This document shows, piece after piece, positions 1 to 7,011 of a stretch of DNA of 25,355 bases (its first letter is position 1; each line of letters starts with the position of its first letter). The notes under the pieces were generated by a model. That model did not search any database. It saw only the letters and a list, made by a program, of their open reading frames with translations, and was not told the origin of the DNA. The translations under genes were made by a program, and so were the position numbers. The stretch comes from Nanosynbacter sp. GTDB taxonomy: Bacteria > Patescibacteriota > Saccharimonadia > Saccharimonadales > Saccharimonadaceae. The DNA is taken from contig JABZJS010000010.1 of the NCBI GenBank assembly GCA_015257665.1, positions 1-25,355 of the forward strand. Reading direction: 5' to 3'.

Positions 1-83
1 GAGAATTTTCATGCATAGTACCATTATACAGGTTATGCTGTGTCTTGTACAATATAGACGGAAGAAAGCGAGAGTTTTGAAAT

Positions 84-626
84 TTAACTATAGTGTCTTT
101 CTAGATATCCATCTAGATGTTCATCGGTCCACATAACAAAATCATCCTCACCAAACCGAATGACATCTGCTAGTTCCTTATGCTTTTCATTATAGAACTT
201 ACAAAAAGCGCGGCAATATTCTTGGTATACCTGGTTGCGATCGACTGGTACATCCCAGACACCACCAGGCTTAATCCCATCGCCAACAACCGTCATATAG
301 ACCACTGATGGAGAGTTGCTTCCATCTACAGTTCTATCGATCGGACGAAAGGCGATCTGAATATACCACTGCATAAGCTCAAATGTCCCTGCCGCAAAGC
401 CATACGGAGACCAAGACGATTGAATGTCTCTAGCAAACAGGCGATGCATATCACTTGCAAATGTGAGGTTATACGTATCGTACGCTGTTGTAAACGGCAC
501 GTATACAAGATACTCACTATCATCTAAGCCATCGATAAAGAGCGAACATTCTGTGTTGACTTTTCCTACATCAAACCACATCTTTACTGTGCGCGGTGTT
601 GGTATTGTTGTCTTGTCTGTCGCCAT
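84..626 (-). CDS. Hypothetical protein, 180 aa
   Basis: I do not recognise this family. The protein starts MATDKTTIPTPRTVKMWFDV and is soluble-looking, with no signal peptide and no membrane segment. It is rich in aromatic residues, especially in the middle (FELMQWYIQIAFRP) and near the C-terminus (EYCRAFCKFYNEKH), which suggests a compact alpha/beta fold. The ATG start is supported by a GAGG ribosome-binding site 7 nt upstream. A TATACT sequence further upstream could be its -10 box, but I see no good -35. It lies downstream of map on the same strand, separated by about 107 nt that contain a strong hairpin, so it is probably transcribed separately. The frame is clearly real (long, with good codon use); its function is unknown. 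Confidence 0.75.
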   Translation of the reverse strand: MATDKTTIPTPRTVKMWFDVGKVNTECSLFIDGLDDSEYLVYVPFTTAYDTYNLTFASDMHRLFARDIQSSWSPYGFAAGTFELMQWYIQIAFRPIDRTVDGSNSPSVVYMTVVGDGIKPGGVWDVPVDRNQVYQEYCRAFCKFYNEKHKELADVIRFGEDDFVMWTDEHLDGYLERHYS

Positions 627-670
627 ATCTATACCTCTGTAGTTACTTTAATGTATGCTTAGTATAGCAT

Positions 671-702
671 AAACTCGTCATTCATTATCCTGACGAGTTT
701 TT
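671..702. terminator. Hairpin terminator between map and the 180-aa gene
   Basis: A perfect 10-bp inverted repeat, AAACTCGTCA and TGACGAGTTT, encloses a 10-nt loop. On the plus strand it is followed by TTTTT. On the minus strand, the direction of both neighbouring genes, it is followed only by TTTATGC. It probably ends the rpsU-yqeY-adk-map transcript, although the better T-run faces the other way. Confidence 0.55.
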
Positions 703-733
703 AGGCCTGGTGCTGTGTTGGTAAATCAACACT

Positions 734-1504
734 CTACAGCTTCGTCATAATCTCCGCTCCTGTCTCAGTGATGAGGACAGTGTGCTCGAAGTGGGCGGCC
801 AGACTGCCGTCGCGGCTGTAAATTGTCCAGCCATCGCCAGCGGTGTCGCTGTAGATGGCGCTACCACCGAGGGTAGCCATGGGCTCGATGGCAATGGTAT
901 CGCCAGGCTGGAGCAGCGGGCCAGTGCCTTTGCGGCCATAGTTCGGGACATCGGGCGGCATGTGCATCTCGAGGCCCACACCGTGCCCCACCAGCTCGCG
1001 GATAATCCCCAGGCGACCCTTTTGCAGTACTGCTTCCACCGCTGCGCCAATATCGCCAGTCCGGACTGGCCCTTTGATCGCGTCAATGCCAGCATAGAGA
1101 CTGCGCTCGGTAGTGTGGAGTAGGTGCTTAATAGCCCCAGTGGGTGCGTCATCCACCACCATAGTAAAGGCGCTGTCTGTCTTCATCCCGCGGTAGGTAA
1201 TGACGAGATCGAAACTAACGACATCGCCCCGCTGTAAGATATAATCGCTTGGTACGCCATGGACGATTGCTTCGTTCGTGCTAATACAAATCACCCCAGG
1301 AAAGTTCACCTCTGGGGTTTTGTAGGTTGGCTCAGCACCGTAGGCAGCAATCCGCTCTGCCGCGAAGGCATCGATCTGCTTCTCACTTACCCCGGCATGG
1401 ACAAATTGACGGATATCAGCAAAAACCTGCGCCAGGCGCTTACCCCCTTCGCGCATTGCCTCGAGCTGCTCGGGTGTCTTGATGCCAGTAATTAGTTGGG
1501 CCAT
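734..1504 (-). CDS. map: Methionine aminopeptidase, type I
   Basis: Removes the N-terminal methionine from new proteins after deformylation, acting in the cytosol at the ribosome exit. The 256-aa length fits a type I enzyme without N-terminal extension. The five metal ligands of the pita-bread fold are visible: Asp in SFDL and Asp in KTDSAF, His in GHGVG, Glu in IAIEP and Glu in FEHTVL. The HGV segment in EAIVHGVPSD holds the conserved substrate-side histidine. The start codon lies inside the end of adk, overlapping it by 13 nt, with GAGG about 10 nt upstream inside adk, so the two genes are translationally coupled. An adk-map order is common in the spc ribosomal operon of other bacteria; here it follows rpsU-yqeY instead. 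The separate peptide deformylase gene at 12850 acts just before it in the same pathway. Confidence 0.97.
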   Translation of the reverse strand: MAQLITGIKTPEQLEAMREGGKRLAQVFADIRQFVHAGVSEKQIDAFAAERIAAYGAEPTYKTPEVNFPGVICISTNEAIVHGVPSDYILQRGDVVSFDLVITYRGMKTDSAFTMVVDDAPTGAIKHLLHTTERSLYAGIDAIKGPVRTGDIGAAVEAVLQKGRLGIIRELVGHGVGLEMHMPPDVPNYGRKGTGPLLQPGDTIAIEPMATLGGSAIYSDTAGDGWTIYSRDGSLAAHFEHTVLITETGAEIMTKL

Positions 1505-2043
1505 GCGTGCATTACCTCGTCATAAATCCGGTCGTGCACTTCGCCCGCGGTGCCAGTCCCATCGAGGTGGATGATCTTTACCCCAGCCTCAGCAAAGATA
1601 CCAAGTACTGGGTACATCTTTTGGCGGTAGATGGCCATGCGACGCGCAATCGTCTCGGGTGTATCCTCCATTCGGCCTCGCTTGGCTAAGCGGCGCATGA
1701 TTTCCTGCTCAGGCACTTCCAGTACCACGACGAGGTCAATGTTATCACCAGTACGCGCGAGATGGTCATCGAGCCACGCGGCTTGCTCTTTCGTACGCGG
1801 GAATCCATCAACGATAATGTTTTGGTAATGCTTGCGATACGCCTCTTGCACCGCGTGGTCGAAGACTTGGTAGGTCAGCTCGTCGCTCACCAGTTCGCCC
1901 GCTTTGAGGGTAGCAATCACTGCCGGGTCGGTGCTCTGGCGCAGCATCTCACCCGTCGAGAGCCACTTCCACCCCTGGCGTACTGCCAGCATCTGCCCTT
2001 GCATACTCTTACCGGCACCAGTTGGGCCAAACAAAAGAATCAT
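1492..2043 (-). CDS. adk: Adenylate kinase
   Basis: Interconverts ATP + AMP and 2 ADP in the cytosol. The 183-aa protein begins with a P-loop, GPTGAGKS, right at the N-terminus. It also has the AMP-binding STGEMLR, the DGFPRT signature of the family at about residue 80, and a very short LID (around RGRMEDTPETIARR). The LID has no zinc-binding cysteines, so this is the short form rather than the long zinc-LID form of many bacteria. The start is well set: AAGGAGG lies 5 nt before ATG. It overlaps map by 13 nt and follows yqeY after a 66-nt AT-rich gap, which suggests co-transcription. Bacteria with few biosynthetic pathways depend on such kinases to balance salvaged nucleotides (inference). Confidence 0.95.
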   Translation of the reverse strand: MILLFGPTGAGKSMQGQMLAVRQGWKWLSTGEMLRQSTDPAVIATLKAGELVSDELTYQVFDHAVQEAYRKHYQNIIVDGFPRTKEQAAWLDDHLARTGDNIDLVVVLEVPEQEIMRRLAKRGRMEDTPETIARRMAIYRQKMYPVLGIFAEAGVKIIHLDGTGTAGEVHDRIYDEVMHAWPN

Positions 2044-2109
2044 CTGTGCCTCCTTGTTATTATGTGGTTATAGTTATTATTAAGAAAAATTATTGCTCGT
2101 GTCATAAAA

Positions 2110-2568
2110 CTACGGGGCAAGGGCACGTTGCACCAGCTGAGCGATTGCCCCACCGTCAGCCCGGTTGCCCACCTTGGCCTTGACAGCGCCAATTACCTGG
2201 CCCGTCATCCGTGGATTATCTGCCCCAAGCTCGGCAATCGTCTGGGTCACCACGGCTTGCAATTCCTCATCACTCAGTGGCTGCGGCAGATAGTGCTGGA
2301 GCACTGCCATCTCGCGCTCCTCGGGCTCAGCAAGTTCAGGGCGACCATTGGTGCGATAGATTGCTGCGGCATCGCGCCGCTTCTTCGCCTCACGAACGAT
2401 CACCTGCTCGACGGCAGCATCGTCCAGGCCAGTCTCGCGCACACCTCGCTTCACCTCCTCATCGAGGATAGCAGCACCAAGGTTGCGCAAGGTGTCACCA
2501 ACAAAACGATCGCCGCTAAGCAAAGCGGCTTTCATTTCGTCTTTGATACGCTGCTTGAGCGTCGTCAC
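2110..2568 (-). CDS. yqeY: GatB/YqeY domain protein
   Basis: A 152-aa protein of the YqeY family, related to the tail domain of GatB, the subunit of tRNA-dependent amidotransferase that recognises tRNA. Family features seen are the opening LKQRIKDEMKAALLSGD, the segment EREMAVLQHYLPQPLSDEEL, and the C-terminal GQVIGAVKAKVGNRADGG. The length is normal for the family. The start is GTG and follows the TAG stop of rpsU with no gap at all, so translation is almost certainly coupled. Pairing of yqeY with rpsU is common in bacteria. The exact biochemical role of stand-alone YqeY is not settled; tRNA binding is inferred from the GatB homology. Confidence 0.93.
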   Translation of the reverse strand: MTTLKQRIKDEMKAALLSGDRFVGDTLRNLGAAILDEEVKRGVRETGLDDAAVEQVIVREAKKRRDAAAIYRTNGRPELAEPEEREMAVLQHYLPQPLSDEELQAVVTQTIAELGADNPRMTGQVIGAVKAKVGNRADGGAIAQLVQRALAP

Positions 2569-2784
2569 CTAGCGGATCCCCAGGCGAACTTTGGCCATCT
2601 TGTCAGCCTTGCGCTGACGACGGGTAATCGCCTTCTTGCGGCGATCGGTCTTGCTGATTGGCTTGGCAAACCGCATCGATGCCCGTGCCTTCGCTAGCAC
2701 ACCGCTCTTCAACACTCGGCTGTTAAACCGACGGATGATGTTCTCATTCGCCTCGCGCTCGTCTTTTCGTGTTACTTGTACCAT
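2569..2784 (-). CDS. rpsU: 30S ribosomal protein S21
   Basis: A 71-aa, very basic protein of the small-subunit platform near the 3' end of 16S rRNA. It starts MVQVTRKDEREANENIIRRF and has the typical S21 pattern of a short N-terminal segment followed by lysine/arginine-rich helices (SKTDRRKKAITRRQRKADK). A longer frame extends upstream, but the ATG at 2784 is preferred because GAGGAG lies 4 nt upstream and the family begins there. TATAAT sits 10 nt before the ATG, so the untranslated leader would be only a few nucleotides and would begin within the ribosome-binding site. First gene of the rpsU-yqeY-adk-map operon. Confidence 0.93.
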   Translation of the reverse strand: MVQVTRKDEREANENIIRRFNSRVLKSGVLAKARASMRFAKPISKTDRRKKAITRRQRKADKMAKVRLGIR

Positions 2785-2794
2785 ATCGCTCCTC

Positions 2795-2822
2795 ATTATA
2801 GCAGATGCGACAATTTTTGCAA
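2795..2822 (-). promoter_or_regulatory. Promoter of rpsU-yqeY-adk-map
   Basis: On the minus strand, TATAAT (2795-2800) is preceded after 16 bp by TTGCAA (2817-2822), four of six matches to the -35 consensus. The predicted start of transcription falls at about 2788, inside GAGGAG, so the leader would be extremely short. Confidence 0.6.
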
Positions 2823-2956
2823 TTATTCTCGGCGAAGTCTTTCCAACTTTAATGATCTCCTGCTTCATCGGATGAAGTAACAAATATAAGGGGACTAACC
2901 CTCTAGAGGGGGTCGAGATCTCAGACGCCTAAATTTCAAAATTTTTCTACCTCCTA

Positions 2957-3064
2957 CAGCAGCCCACCGAACAAAAAACATTCTAGAGGGTCAGCGACCA
3001 AGCAGGCAGGAGAGCCCTGCTGCTATATTCTAGCCAGAATATTTTTAGTTCAGTGAGGTTGCTG
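2957..3064 (+). repeat. Dispersed structured element, copy A
   Basis: Copy of a four-member family. The outer stem pairs CAGCAGCCCACCGAAC with GTTCAGTGAGGTTGCTG, with one bulge and G-U pairs. Inside are ACAAAAAACATTCTAGAGGG, then GTCAGCG, a small hairpin with GGC and GCC around a six-base loop, and TCTAGCCAGAATATTTTT. This copy is the most diverged, yet the inner long-range pairing (ATTCTAGAGGG against the TCTAGCCAGAAT side) is partly kept. It lies between the divergent rpsU promoter and the nucleotidyltransferase-like gene and points towards the latter. The rest of the 2785-3225 gap holds only a CCCTCTAGAGGG palindrome near 2900 and a promoter near 3151. Confidence 0.75.
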
Positions 3065-3150
3065 AGAGATAGTTATAGGCATAAGAGTTTTGGAAGTTTA
3101 GAAGCTCAAATTGAGACGTATTTGACAATATGTAAGAATATTATTTGCAC

Positions 3151-3156
3151 TATAAT
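3151..3156 (+). promoter_or_regulatory. Putative -10 box of the nucleotidyltransferase-like gene
   Basis: TATAAT at 3151-3156 lies 69 nt before the chosen ATG. A perfect TTGACA occurs at 3122-3127, but the 23-bp spacing is too long for the pair, so either the -35 used is weaker or the TTGACA pairs with another -10. Confidence 0.4.
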
Positions 3157-3225
3157 CAGCTTCTTGTTACAATTATTTTAATTATTGCTTTCATAAAACA
3201 GAACATTCTTAAAGACAGAGACATA

Positions 3226-4014
3226 ATGTACAAAACCCATGCCATCAACGAACTATCATTTCCCAAAACCGCTCACGAGATCCAAGCGCGGCGCACACCG
3301 GACCACGTCGTCTATGGTGGTGCCGCTCGGAGTGCGCTGCTCGAATCTCAATCGACACCCCTAATACCAATCCGCGACATCGACGAAATCCCCATCAATC
3401 AGGTTGATGGCCAGTCGTTCTTTACAAAGATTGGGGATTTTTCCATCGATCAAGCGCTTGTTTTGGGCAATGGTGAGCTCACGCTCTACATAACAGACCA
3501 AGCCCAAGAGGCAGCCGCTCAGCGCTGCATTGAGCCAACCGACGACCGCATCAATGCTGCTCGCAAGCTAGAGGAGCTTCACAAAGCCAAGCCTGAAGAT
3601 ATCGCCCGCTACAAACGCTTTCACAGAGTTCGCACCAATCTCGCAGCACGAGCACTTTATCTTGCGGCCATCGCCCAGGCGTCAGGTGTCGAGATGAGCG
3701 TCAATATGAAGAACCATCCTCTACCTCAGCAATTGTCCGAAGTTCATCAGTTCTACCTTGGCCTCCGGATACGGAAGTCACTCTATGTAGACGAAAAAGC
3801 ACGTGGACCATACAACACAGCTGCAACATCACATATGCTCGACAAGTTCGCTGAGCACGGTCTTATGCGGCCACTACCTAATACAGAGATAGAATCAATC
3901 GTTCACTTCTGTGAGAGCGTCAACGAGCAACACCCACAGCTGCATTTTTTTGGGAGTGCCATTGCTCGCTTGGTACGGCATAGTTCTCAAGAGCCATACG
4001 AAAAAATAGTATAA
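3226..4014 (+). CDS. Putative nucleotidyltransferase-fold protein, 262 aa
   Basis: The N-terminal region carries VVYGGAARSALLESQ followed by RDIDEIPI. A glycine pair, an arginine and a later D-x-D is the signature layout of the nucleotidyltransferase superfamily (poly(A) polymerase/CCA-adding type and minimal NTases). The rest is mainly helical and has no second catalytic carboxylate that I can assign. The ATG at 3226 is chosen over a TTG at 3145 because the TTG would overlap the TATAAT at 3151 and the extra N-terminus is unrelated hydrophobic sequence. The ribosome-binding site is weak. It is a single gene on the plus strand with an AT-rich upstream region. The fold call is a motif-level inference; the substrate is unknown, and a tRNA or a toxin-like AMP transfer role are both possible. 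Confidence 0.6.
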   Translation: MYKTHAINELSFPKTAHEIQARRTPDHVVYGGAARSALLESQSTPLIPIRDIDEIPINQVDGQSFFTKIGDFSIDQALVLGNGELTLYITDQAQEAAAQRCIEPTDDRINAARKLEELHKAKPEDIARYKRFHRVRTNLAARALYLAAIAQASGVEMSVNMKNHPLPQQLSEVHQFYLGLRIRKSLYVDEKARGPYNTAATSHMLDKFAEHGLMRPLPNTEIESIVHFCESVNEQHPQLHFFGSAIARLVRHSSQEPYEKIV

Positions 4015-4122
4015 TTTTTGCACAAAATTGCAACAAACATGCTACACTGTTATGAATAGCTTGTGGTAGGTGATTGTAGATGGTCTGGTGGTGGCCACGC
4101 AGCGCATCATATCGATAGAGCG

Positions 4123-4200
4123 CCTCTCGTATCTCGAGAGGTATGGATGCCTCAGCCCAAATACTCGCTCTAATATTGGGAGCCTAGAGCGAGTATTTGG
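4123..4200. other. Pair of strong inverted repeats
   Basis: Two adjacent perfect hairpins stand in a gene-free stretch. The first has 7-bp arms (CCTCTCG and CGAGAGG, 4123-4141). The second has 16-bp arms, CCAAATACTCGCTCTA and its exact complement (4157-4172 and 4185-4200), around a 12-nt loop. Neither is followed by a T-run, so an intrinsic terminator is unlikely. The surrounding 4015-4421 gap contains no convincing coding frame. Confidence 0.6.
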
Positions 4201-4234
4201 TCGGAGGAAGCATAAGCGGTAGAAAGCGGAGCGC

Positions 4235-4309
4235 AAAAAACAGTGGTATCACACAGCCACAAGACAGTAGACCGGACAAGAGTAGTATTGTCTATACCCC
4301 AGACCCAAG
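4235..4309 (-). ncRNA. Candidate small RNA downstream of the toxin-antitoxin genes
   Basis: A strong promoter on the minus strand (4316-4344) would start transcription at about 4309. The predicted RNA begins with a hairpin whose arms are GTAGT and ACTAC with inner GTC/GAC pairs. It ends about 75 nt later with a weak GTGG/CCAC hairpin followed by TTTTTT (4235-4240). No ribosome-binding site or good frame is seen in it. The RNA is inferred only from promoter, folding and T-run; I recognise no known family. Confidence 0.4.
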
Positions 4310-4315
4310 GACACT

Positions 4316-4344
4316 ACTCTAGCAAATTGCGTCTTGTTTGTCAA
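4316..4344 (-). promoter_or_regulatory. Strong promoter without an associated gene
   Basis: On the minus strand, a perfect TTGACA (4339-4344) is separated by exactly 17 bp from TAGAGT (4316-4321). It lies about 80 nt downstream of the toxin gene in the same direction, and no obvious coding frame follows. Confidence 0.6.
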
Positions 4345-4421
4345 CCCCATCAGCCATGCGTGGCTCTCTTCTCTTCTACGCAGCTTATTTTCGACCAGTG
4401 TTAGTACCCTGTTACTCTACA

Positions 4422-4850
4422 TTATGCTTCCTCCAACTTGTTCATAATTCGCTTGATACGCCGCTCATCCCCATGTGCTTTGTTAGGGGTGGCATAGACC
4501 TCGATAAGGATAATCGTGCTGGCAGCTCGAGCAGCCCGCGACGGTGGTGCATCACGAGGCAGTGCTCGCACTACCGCAAACACCAGCCACACCGCCCGCC
4601 GGTAGGCCGCTGTGTCGGTATCGAGGCAGAGCTGCACTACTGTGCACTGAGCAGTTTGCTGTATAATGGACGCCTTGCCGCACGCAAAGAGCTGCTGGCA
4701 AAAATCCGCCACCGTCGTCTCACTTGGCTCAGCAAAGATACGTACCAGCCGCGGCTTAACGCGCTCGATATCAGCTGGCAGTGTGGGGATGCGCTGTGCC
4801 AGCGCTTGGAGATCACTCGAAAATTCTGTTGCCTGCTTATAAATCATCAT
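4422..4850 (-). CDS. Candidate toxin of a Panacea toxin-antitoxin pair, 142 aa
   Basis: This 142-aa protein follows the HTH-Panacea antitoxin gene and overlaps it by 14 nt, the arrangement expected of a two-gene toxin-antitoxin operon. I do not recognise a definite family. The N-terminal third looks helical. Strands follow (TVVQLCLD and STIILIEVYA), and the protein ends in a charged helix, DERRIKRIMNKLEEA. The C-terminal strand plus acidic/basic helix vaguely recalls RelE-fold toxins, but no catalytic residues can be assigned. There is no signal peptide; one moderately hydrophobic stretch (YRRAVWLVFAVVRAL) is too polar to be a sure membrane segment. Panacea antitoxins are known to neutralise many unrelated toxins, so the context says 'toxin' more clearly than the sequence does. 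Confidence 0.6.
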   Translation of the reverse strand: MMIYKQATEFSSDLQALAQRIPTLPADIERVKPRLVRIFAEPSETTVADFCQQLFACGKASIIQQTAQCTVVQLCLDTDTAAYRRAVWLVFAVVRALPRDAPPSRAARAASTIILIEVYATPNKAHGDERRIKRIMNKLEEA

Positions 4851-5694
4851 CTGACTCGATTACAGAGGTAACGTCCGTCCGATAAAACGTGTCGCGGTAA
4901 TCAATCGTCTGTCCATATTTCGCAATCACCCATGGCGCATCTTTGTAGGCAAGGTTGCTCAGTTCAGCAGCGCTCTTGCTCCCTAGGCGTTCTAGCTCGG
5001 CATCGATGTGCTTGATCTCGTTGGCACTGAGCTCGCTCAGCTCGGCATTCTTGAGCGGAAGGAACTTGCGCTGCTTGTGGCTAAAGTGCTTCGTCTCAAT
5101 GACATCCAGCTCATCGCGGGCCCGCATCTCATCGACCAAGACTTGCAAATCTGCAGCCGGCGCGGGCCCATAGGTCTCGTGCAGATACGCCAGGCCAGTA
5201 ATGCTCTTGCCTGTGCGCTCGTAATAATCAAAATCAATAAAGTACAGCAGCCGATGCAGCACCGCCTCGCCTACATTGGGCCGCGCACCAATCTTGCCTA
5301 GCGTATAGAGTAACACCTGGCGCAGTTTGGTGGTGTGGAGCCGCGGGATAGCATCGCGCGACTGAGCAGCTGCGGGCTGGGCACCCTGCGCATCATCGTG
5401 GCGGTATTCGGCTGGTGCATCGCTCACATACAGTGCTGCATCGTCCGCCACCCGCCACGGACTGTGCTGAGCTTGCTGTGCAACAGTGTCCGTCATGGCA
5501 ATGCCGCTAATCAATTCCTGCACGCCAACTTCGTAGTATTGGCTAATCTTCGTCAGCTCGCCAAGCTTTGGCTCGCGGCCACCATTCTCTAGCTTAATAT
5601 ACGTCGCGCGGGCAATCCCAACTGCATCGGCCACCGCCTGCTGCGAAAGCCCCGCATTGCCACGCAGTTGCCTAATACTTGCCTCAAAACTCAT
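4837..5694 (-). CDS. HTH-Panacea (DUF4065) antitoxin
   Basis: A 285-aa fusion. Residues about 5-62 form an XRE-type helix-turn-helix (SFEASIRQLRGNAGLSQQAV, then AVGIARATYIKLENG), expected to bind DNA. After a variable linker, residues about 112-275 form a Panacea/DUF4065 (SocA-like) domain, with the typical LHRLLYFIDFDYYERTGKSI, TYGPAPAADLQ and late KDAPWVIAKYG-type segments. Family knowledge: Panacea-domain proteins are antitoxins that neutralise diverse toxins, and HTH fusions usually repress their own operon. The start has AGGAAGGA 8 nt upstream and a promoter at 5729-5757. The gene overlaps the downstream candidate toxin by 14 nt, so toxin translation depends on antitoxin translation. It could alternatively be a solitary regulator, but the overlap argues for a pair. 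Confidence 0.85.
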   Translation of the reverse strand: MSFEASIRQLRGNAGLSQQAVADAVGIARATYIKLENGGREPKLGELTKISQYYEVGVQELISGIAMTDTVAQQAQHSPWRVADDAALYVSDAPAEYRHDDAQGAQPAAAQSRDAIPRLHTTKLRQVLLYTLGKIGARPNVGEAVLHRLLYFIDFDYYERTGKSITGLAYLHETYGPAPAADLQVLVDEMRARDELDVIETKHFSHKQRKFLPLKNAELSELSANEIKHIDAELERLGSKSAAELSNLAYKDAPWVIAKYGQTIDYRDTFYRTDVTSVIESDDDL

Positions 5695-5728
5695 TGCGAT
5701 TTGGTCCTTCCTGTTGCATCATGCCTCC

Positions 5729-5757
5729 ATTGTAGCGTACTTGCCAAAGTTATACAA
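5729..5757 (-). promoter_or_regulatory. Promoter of the HTH-Panacea operon
   Basis: On the minus strand, TTGTAT (5752-5757) is spaced 17 bp from TACAAT (5729-5734). The transcript would start near 5722, giving a leader of about 28 nt with a strong ribosome-binding site. It is probably the autoregulated promoter of the pair. Confidence 0.6.
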
Positions 5758-5960
5758 CCATTTTGTCTAATTTTGGAACATAGTACATTTGTGCGCATAA
5801 TTACAGAGGTGGAGATATAATAAAAAGATGCGAAGTATGGGTATATTCTAGCTAAAAATAGCATCACCAACATTTCACGACATATATACCGGCTCAGATT
5901 CTTCGTGTCTATCCCCTCTTGTGTACGCAAATCTGAATCCAAAATCACGCGAATAGCTCT

Positions 5961-6074
5961 AGCACAATACCCACACCAAACCGAAAATGTTCCGGCCAGA
6001 ATATATCACAGAGCTTGTCCGCTTGCATGAGCGCTAGCCTCCAGATATTTTCTTGTTTGGCGTATATTGGTGCC
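5961..6074 (-). repeat. Dispersed structured element, copy C
   Basis: Read on the minus strand, it has ACAAGAAAATATCTGGAGG, then CTAGCG, an AGC-GGACAA-GCT mini-hairpin, and TTCTGGCCGGAACATTTTCG. The inner arms AAAATATCTGGAGGC and GGCCGGAACATTTT pair. The outer stem pairs GCACCAATA...CCAAAC with GGTTTGG...TATTGTGC imperfectly. It lies between the 208-aa gene and the HTH-Panacea gene (both minus) and points at the latter. The remainder of the 5695-6246 gap holds the operon promoter and a terminator; nothing else is recognised. Confidence 0.8.
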
Positions 6075-6198
6075 GACCTCTCGTTGTGTATCGTTTTGAG
6101 ATTCATGTGCTATATGGAGTGTATCCACACCTCTCATCCACTAACATTTACAGTTTTTTGGTACAAGGTTTATACCATCTGTAAGCAATGTAAGCAGT

Positions 6199-6226
6199 TA
6201 AAAAACCAGCCTCTCAGCTGGTTTTA
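6199..6226 (-). terminator. Intrinsic terminator after the 208-aa gene
   Basis: On the minus strand, AAAACCAGC and GCTGGTTTT form a stem with a short loop, followed by a run of six T. It ends the transcript of the 208-aa gene. Confidence 0.85.
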
Positions 6227-6246
6227 TTCTTTGCTTCTACAGGGTT

Positions 6247-6873
6247 TTATGCTGCCGCAGCCTTAGCACCCTCCCATGCGCTCTTGTCTGATGAGCTCGT
6301 CACACCGACTTCATGTCGATTACCCTGCCCAACAGCTGTTCGGCCGATCTCCACCACTGGTGCGAGCATATCATTCTCTTCTTTTTCTTTATTCTCTTCA
6401 GGCTCTTCGTTTTTCTCATCCTTTTGCTGCTCGTGCTCAGCTGCCCGCAAAGCGTACTCAATAGGCAATAGCAAGCGGCGCTGCTCGCTCTCGGGCAGTT
6501 CATCCGACAGAGGTACATCGTTTGCAATCAATTCATCATCGCTTAGCTTAACACCCCGAGCTTCAAGCTCTTGGATATAGCTCGCTGCAAGCGCGTCGCG
6601 GTAGAGCGCACTCTCTCGGTCGGCCAGTTGTTCACTCGCTGGCTGTGGTTTATTATCTACACCATAGCCATACTCTTGCAAGAATGGCACCAATTGCTCC
6701 GCTTGGGCAGCGTGGGCGTTCGCCAGCTCTTGCACGTCCTCAGCAGTCATCTCCTCGGCTTTATTGAGCTGCCGCCACTGAGCACTCTCCAACAATGTAA
6801 CAGCAAGTGGCTGCAGTGCTTCTTCTAATTCTCGCGATTCTAGTGTGCTTGTCGGACGAACAAATCTTTCCAT
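6247..6873 (-). CDS. Hypothetical acidic protein, 208 aa
   Basis: I do not recognise this family. Residues 1-135 look helical and acidic (for example LESRELEEALQPLAVTLLES and EMTAEDVQELANAHAAQ). They are followed by a highly charged stretch (DEKNEEPEENKEKEEND) that is probably a disordered linker. A short tail follows that ends AWEGAKAAAA. There is no signal peptide and no membrane segment. GGGAGG lies 4 nt before the ATG. The alanine-only C-terminus resembles tails recognised by AAA+ proteases (see findings), but this is weak here. The gene stands divergent to the 177-aa gene at 7012 across a 138-nt gap and has its own terminator. Confidence 0.75.
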   Translation of the reverse strand: MERFVRPTSTLESRELEEALQPLAVTLLESAQWRQLNKAEEMTAEDVQELANAHAAQAEQLVPFLQEYGYGVDNKPQPASEQLADRESALYRDALAASYIQELEARGVKLSDDELIANDVPLSDELPESEQRRLLLPIEYALRAAEHEQQKDEKNEEPEENKEKEENDMLAPVVEIGRTAVGQGNRHEVGVTSSSDKSAWEGAKAAAA

Positions 6874-6950
6874 GGGACCTCCCGTGGTTATGTGGTGGAT
6901 GTTCTGTTGGTATGGTTTGTTTGCCCCCTACTATAGCACAGATGATCGGG

Positions 6951-6979
6951 TTGGCGCAAATCGAAGCATTTGCTACACT
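6951..6979 (+). promoter_or_regulatory. Promoter of the 177-aa gene
   Basis: TTGGCG (6951-6956) and TACACT (6974-6979) are spaced exactly 17 bp. The leader would be about 26 nt. A possible divergent -10 (TATAGT on the minus strand, 6930-6935) for the 208-aa gene lies beside it. Confidence 0.6.
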
Positions 6980-7011
6980 AGCTGGTAAGGAATCTAAAGC
7001 AAGGAAACACC

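Noticed and set aside
4042..4236. 64-codon frame on the minus strand across the hairpins
   Set aside because: It is composed of the inverted-repeat DNA, rich in arginine, and has no ribosome-binding site.
4040..4330. Considered RNase P RNA, tmRNA or SRP RNA in the hairpin-rich gap
   Set aside because: None of the conserved cores is present: no GAGGAAAGTCC, no tRNA-like ends with a tag frame, and no GGAAGGAAGCAG tetraloop region. GGAGGAAGCA at 4203 is only a chance likeness.
4338..4871. 177-codon open frame on the plus strand over the toxin gene
   Set aside because: It is antisense to the toxin gene, cysteine- and histidine-rich in an implausible way, and its start lies in the orphan promoter region.
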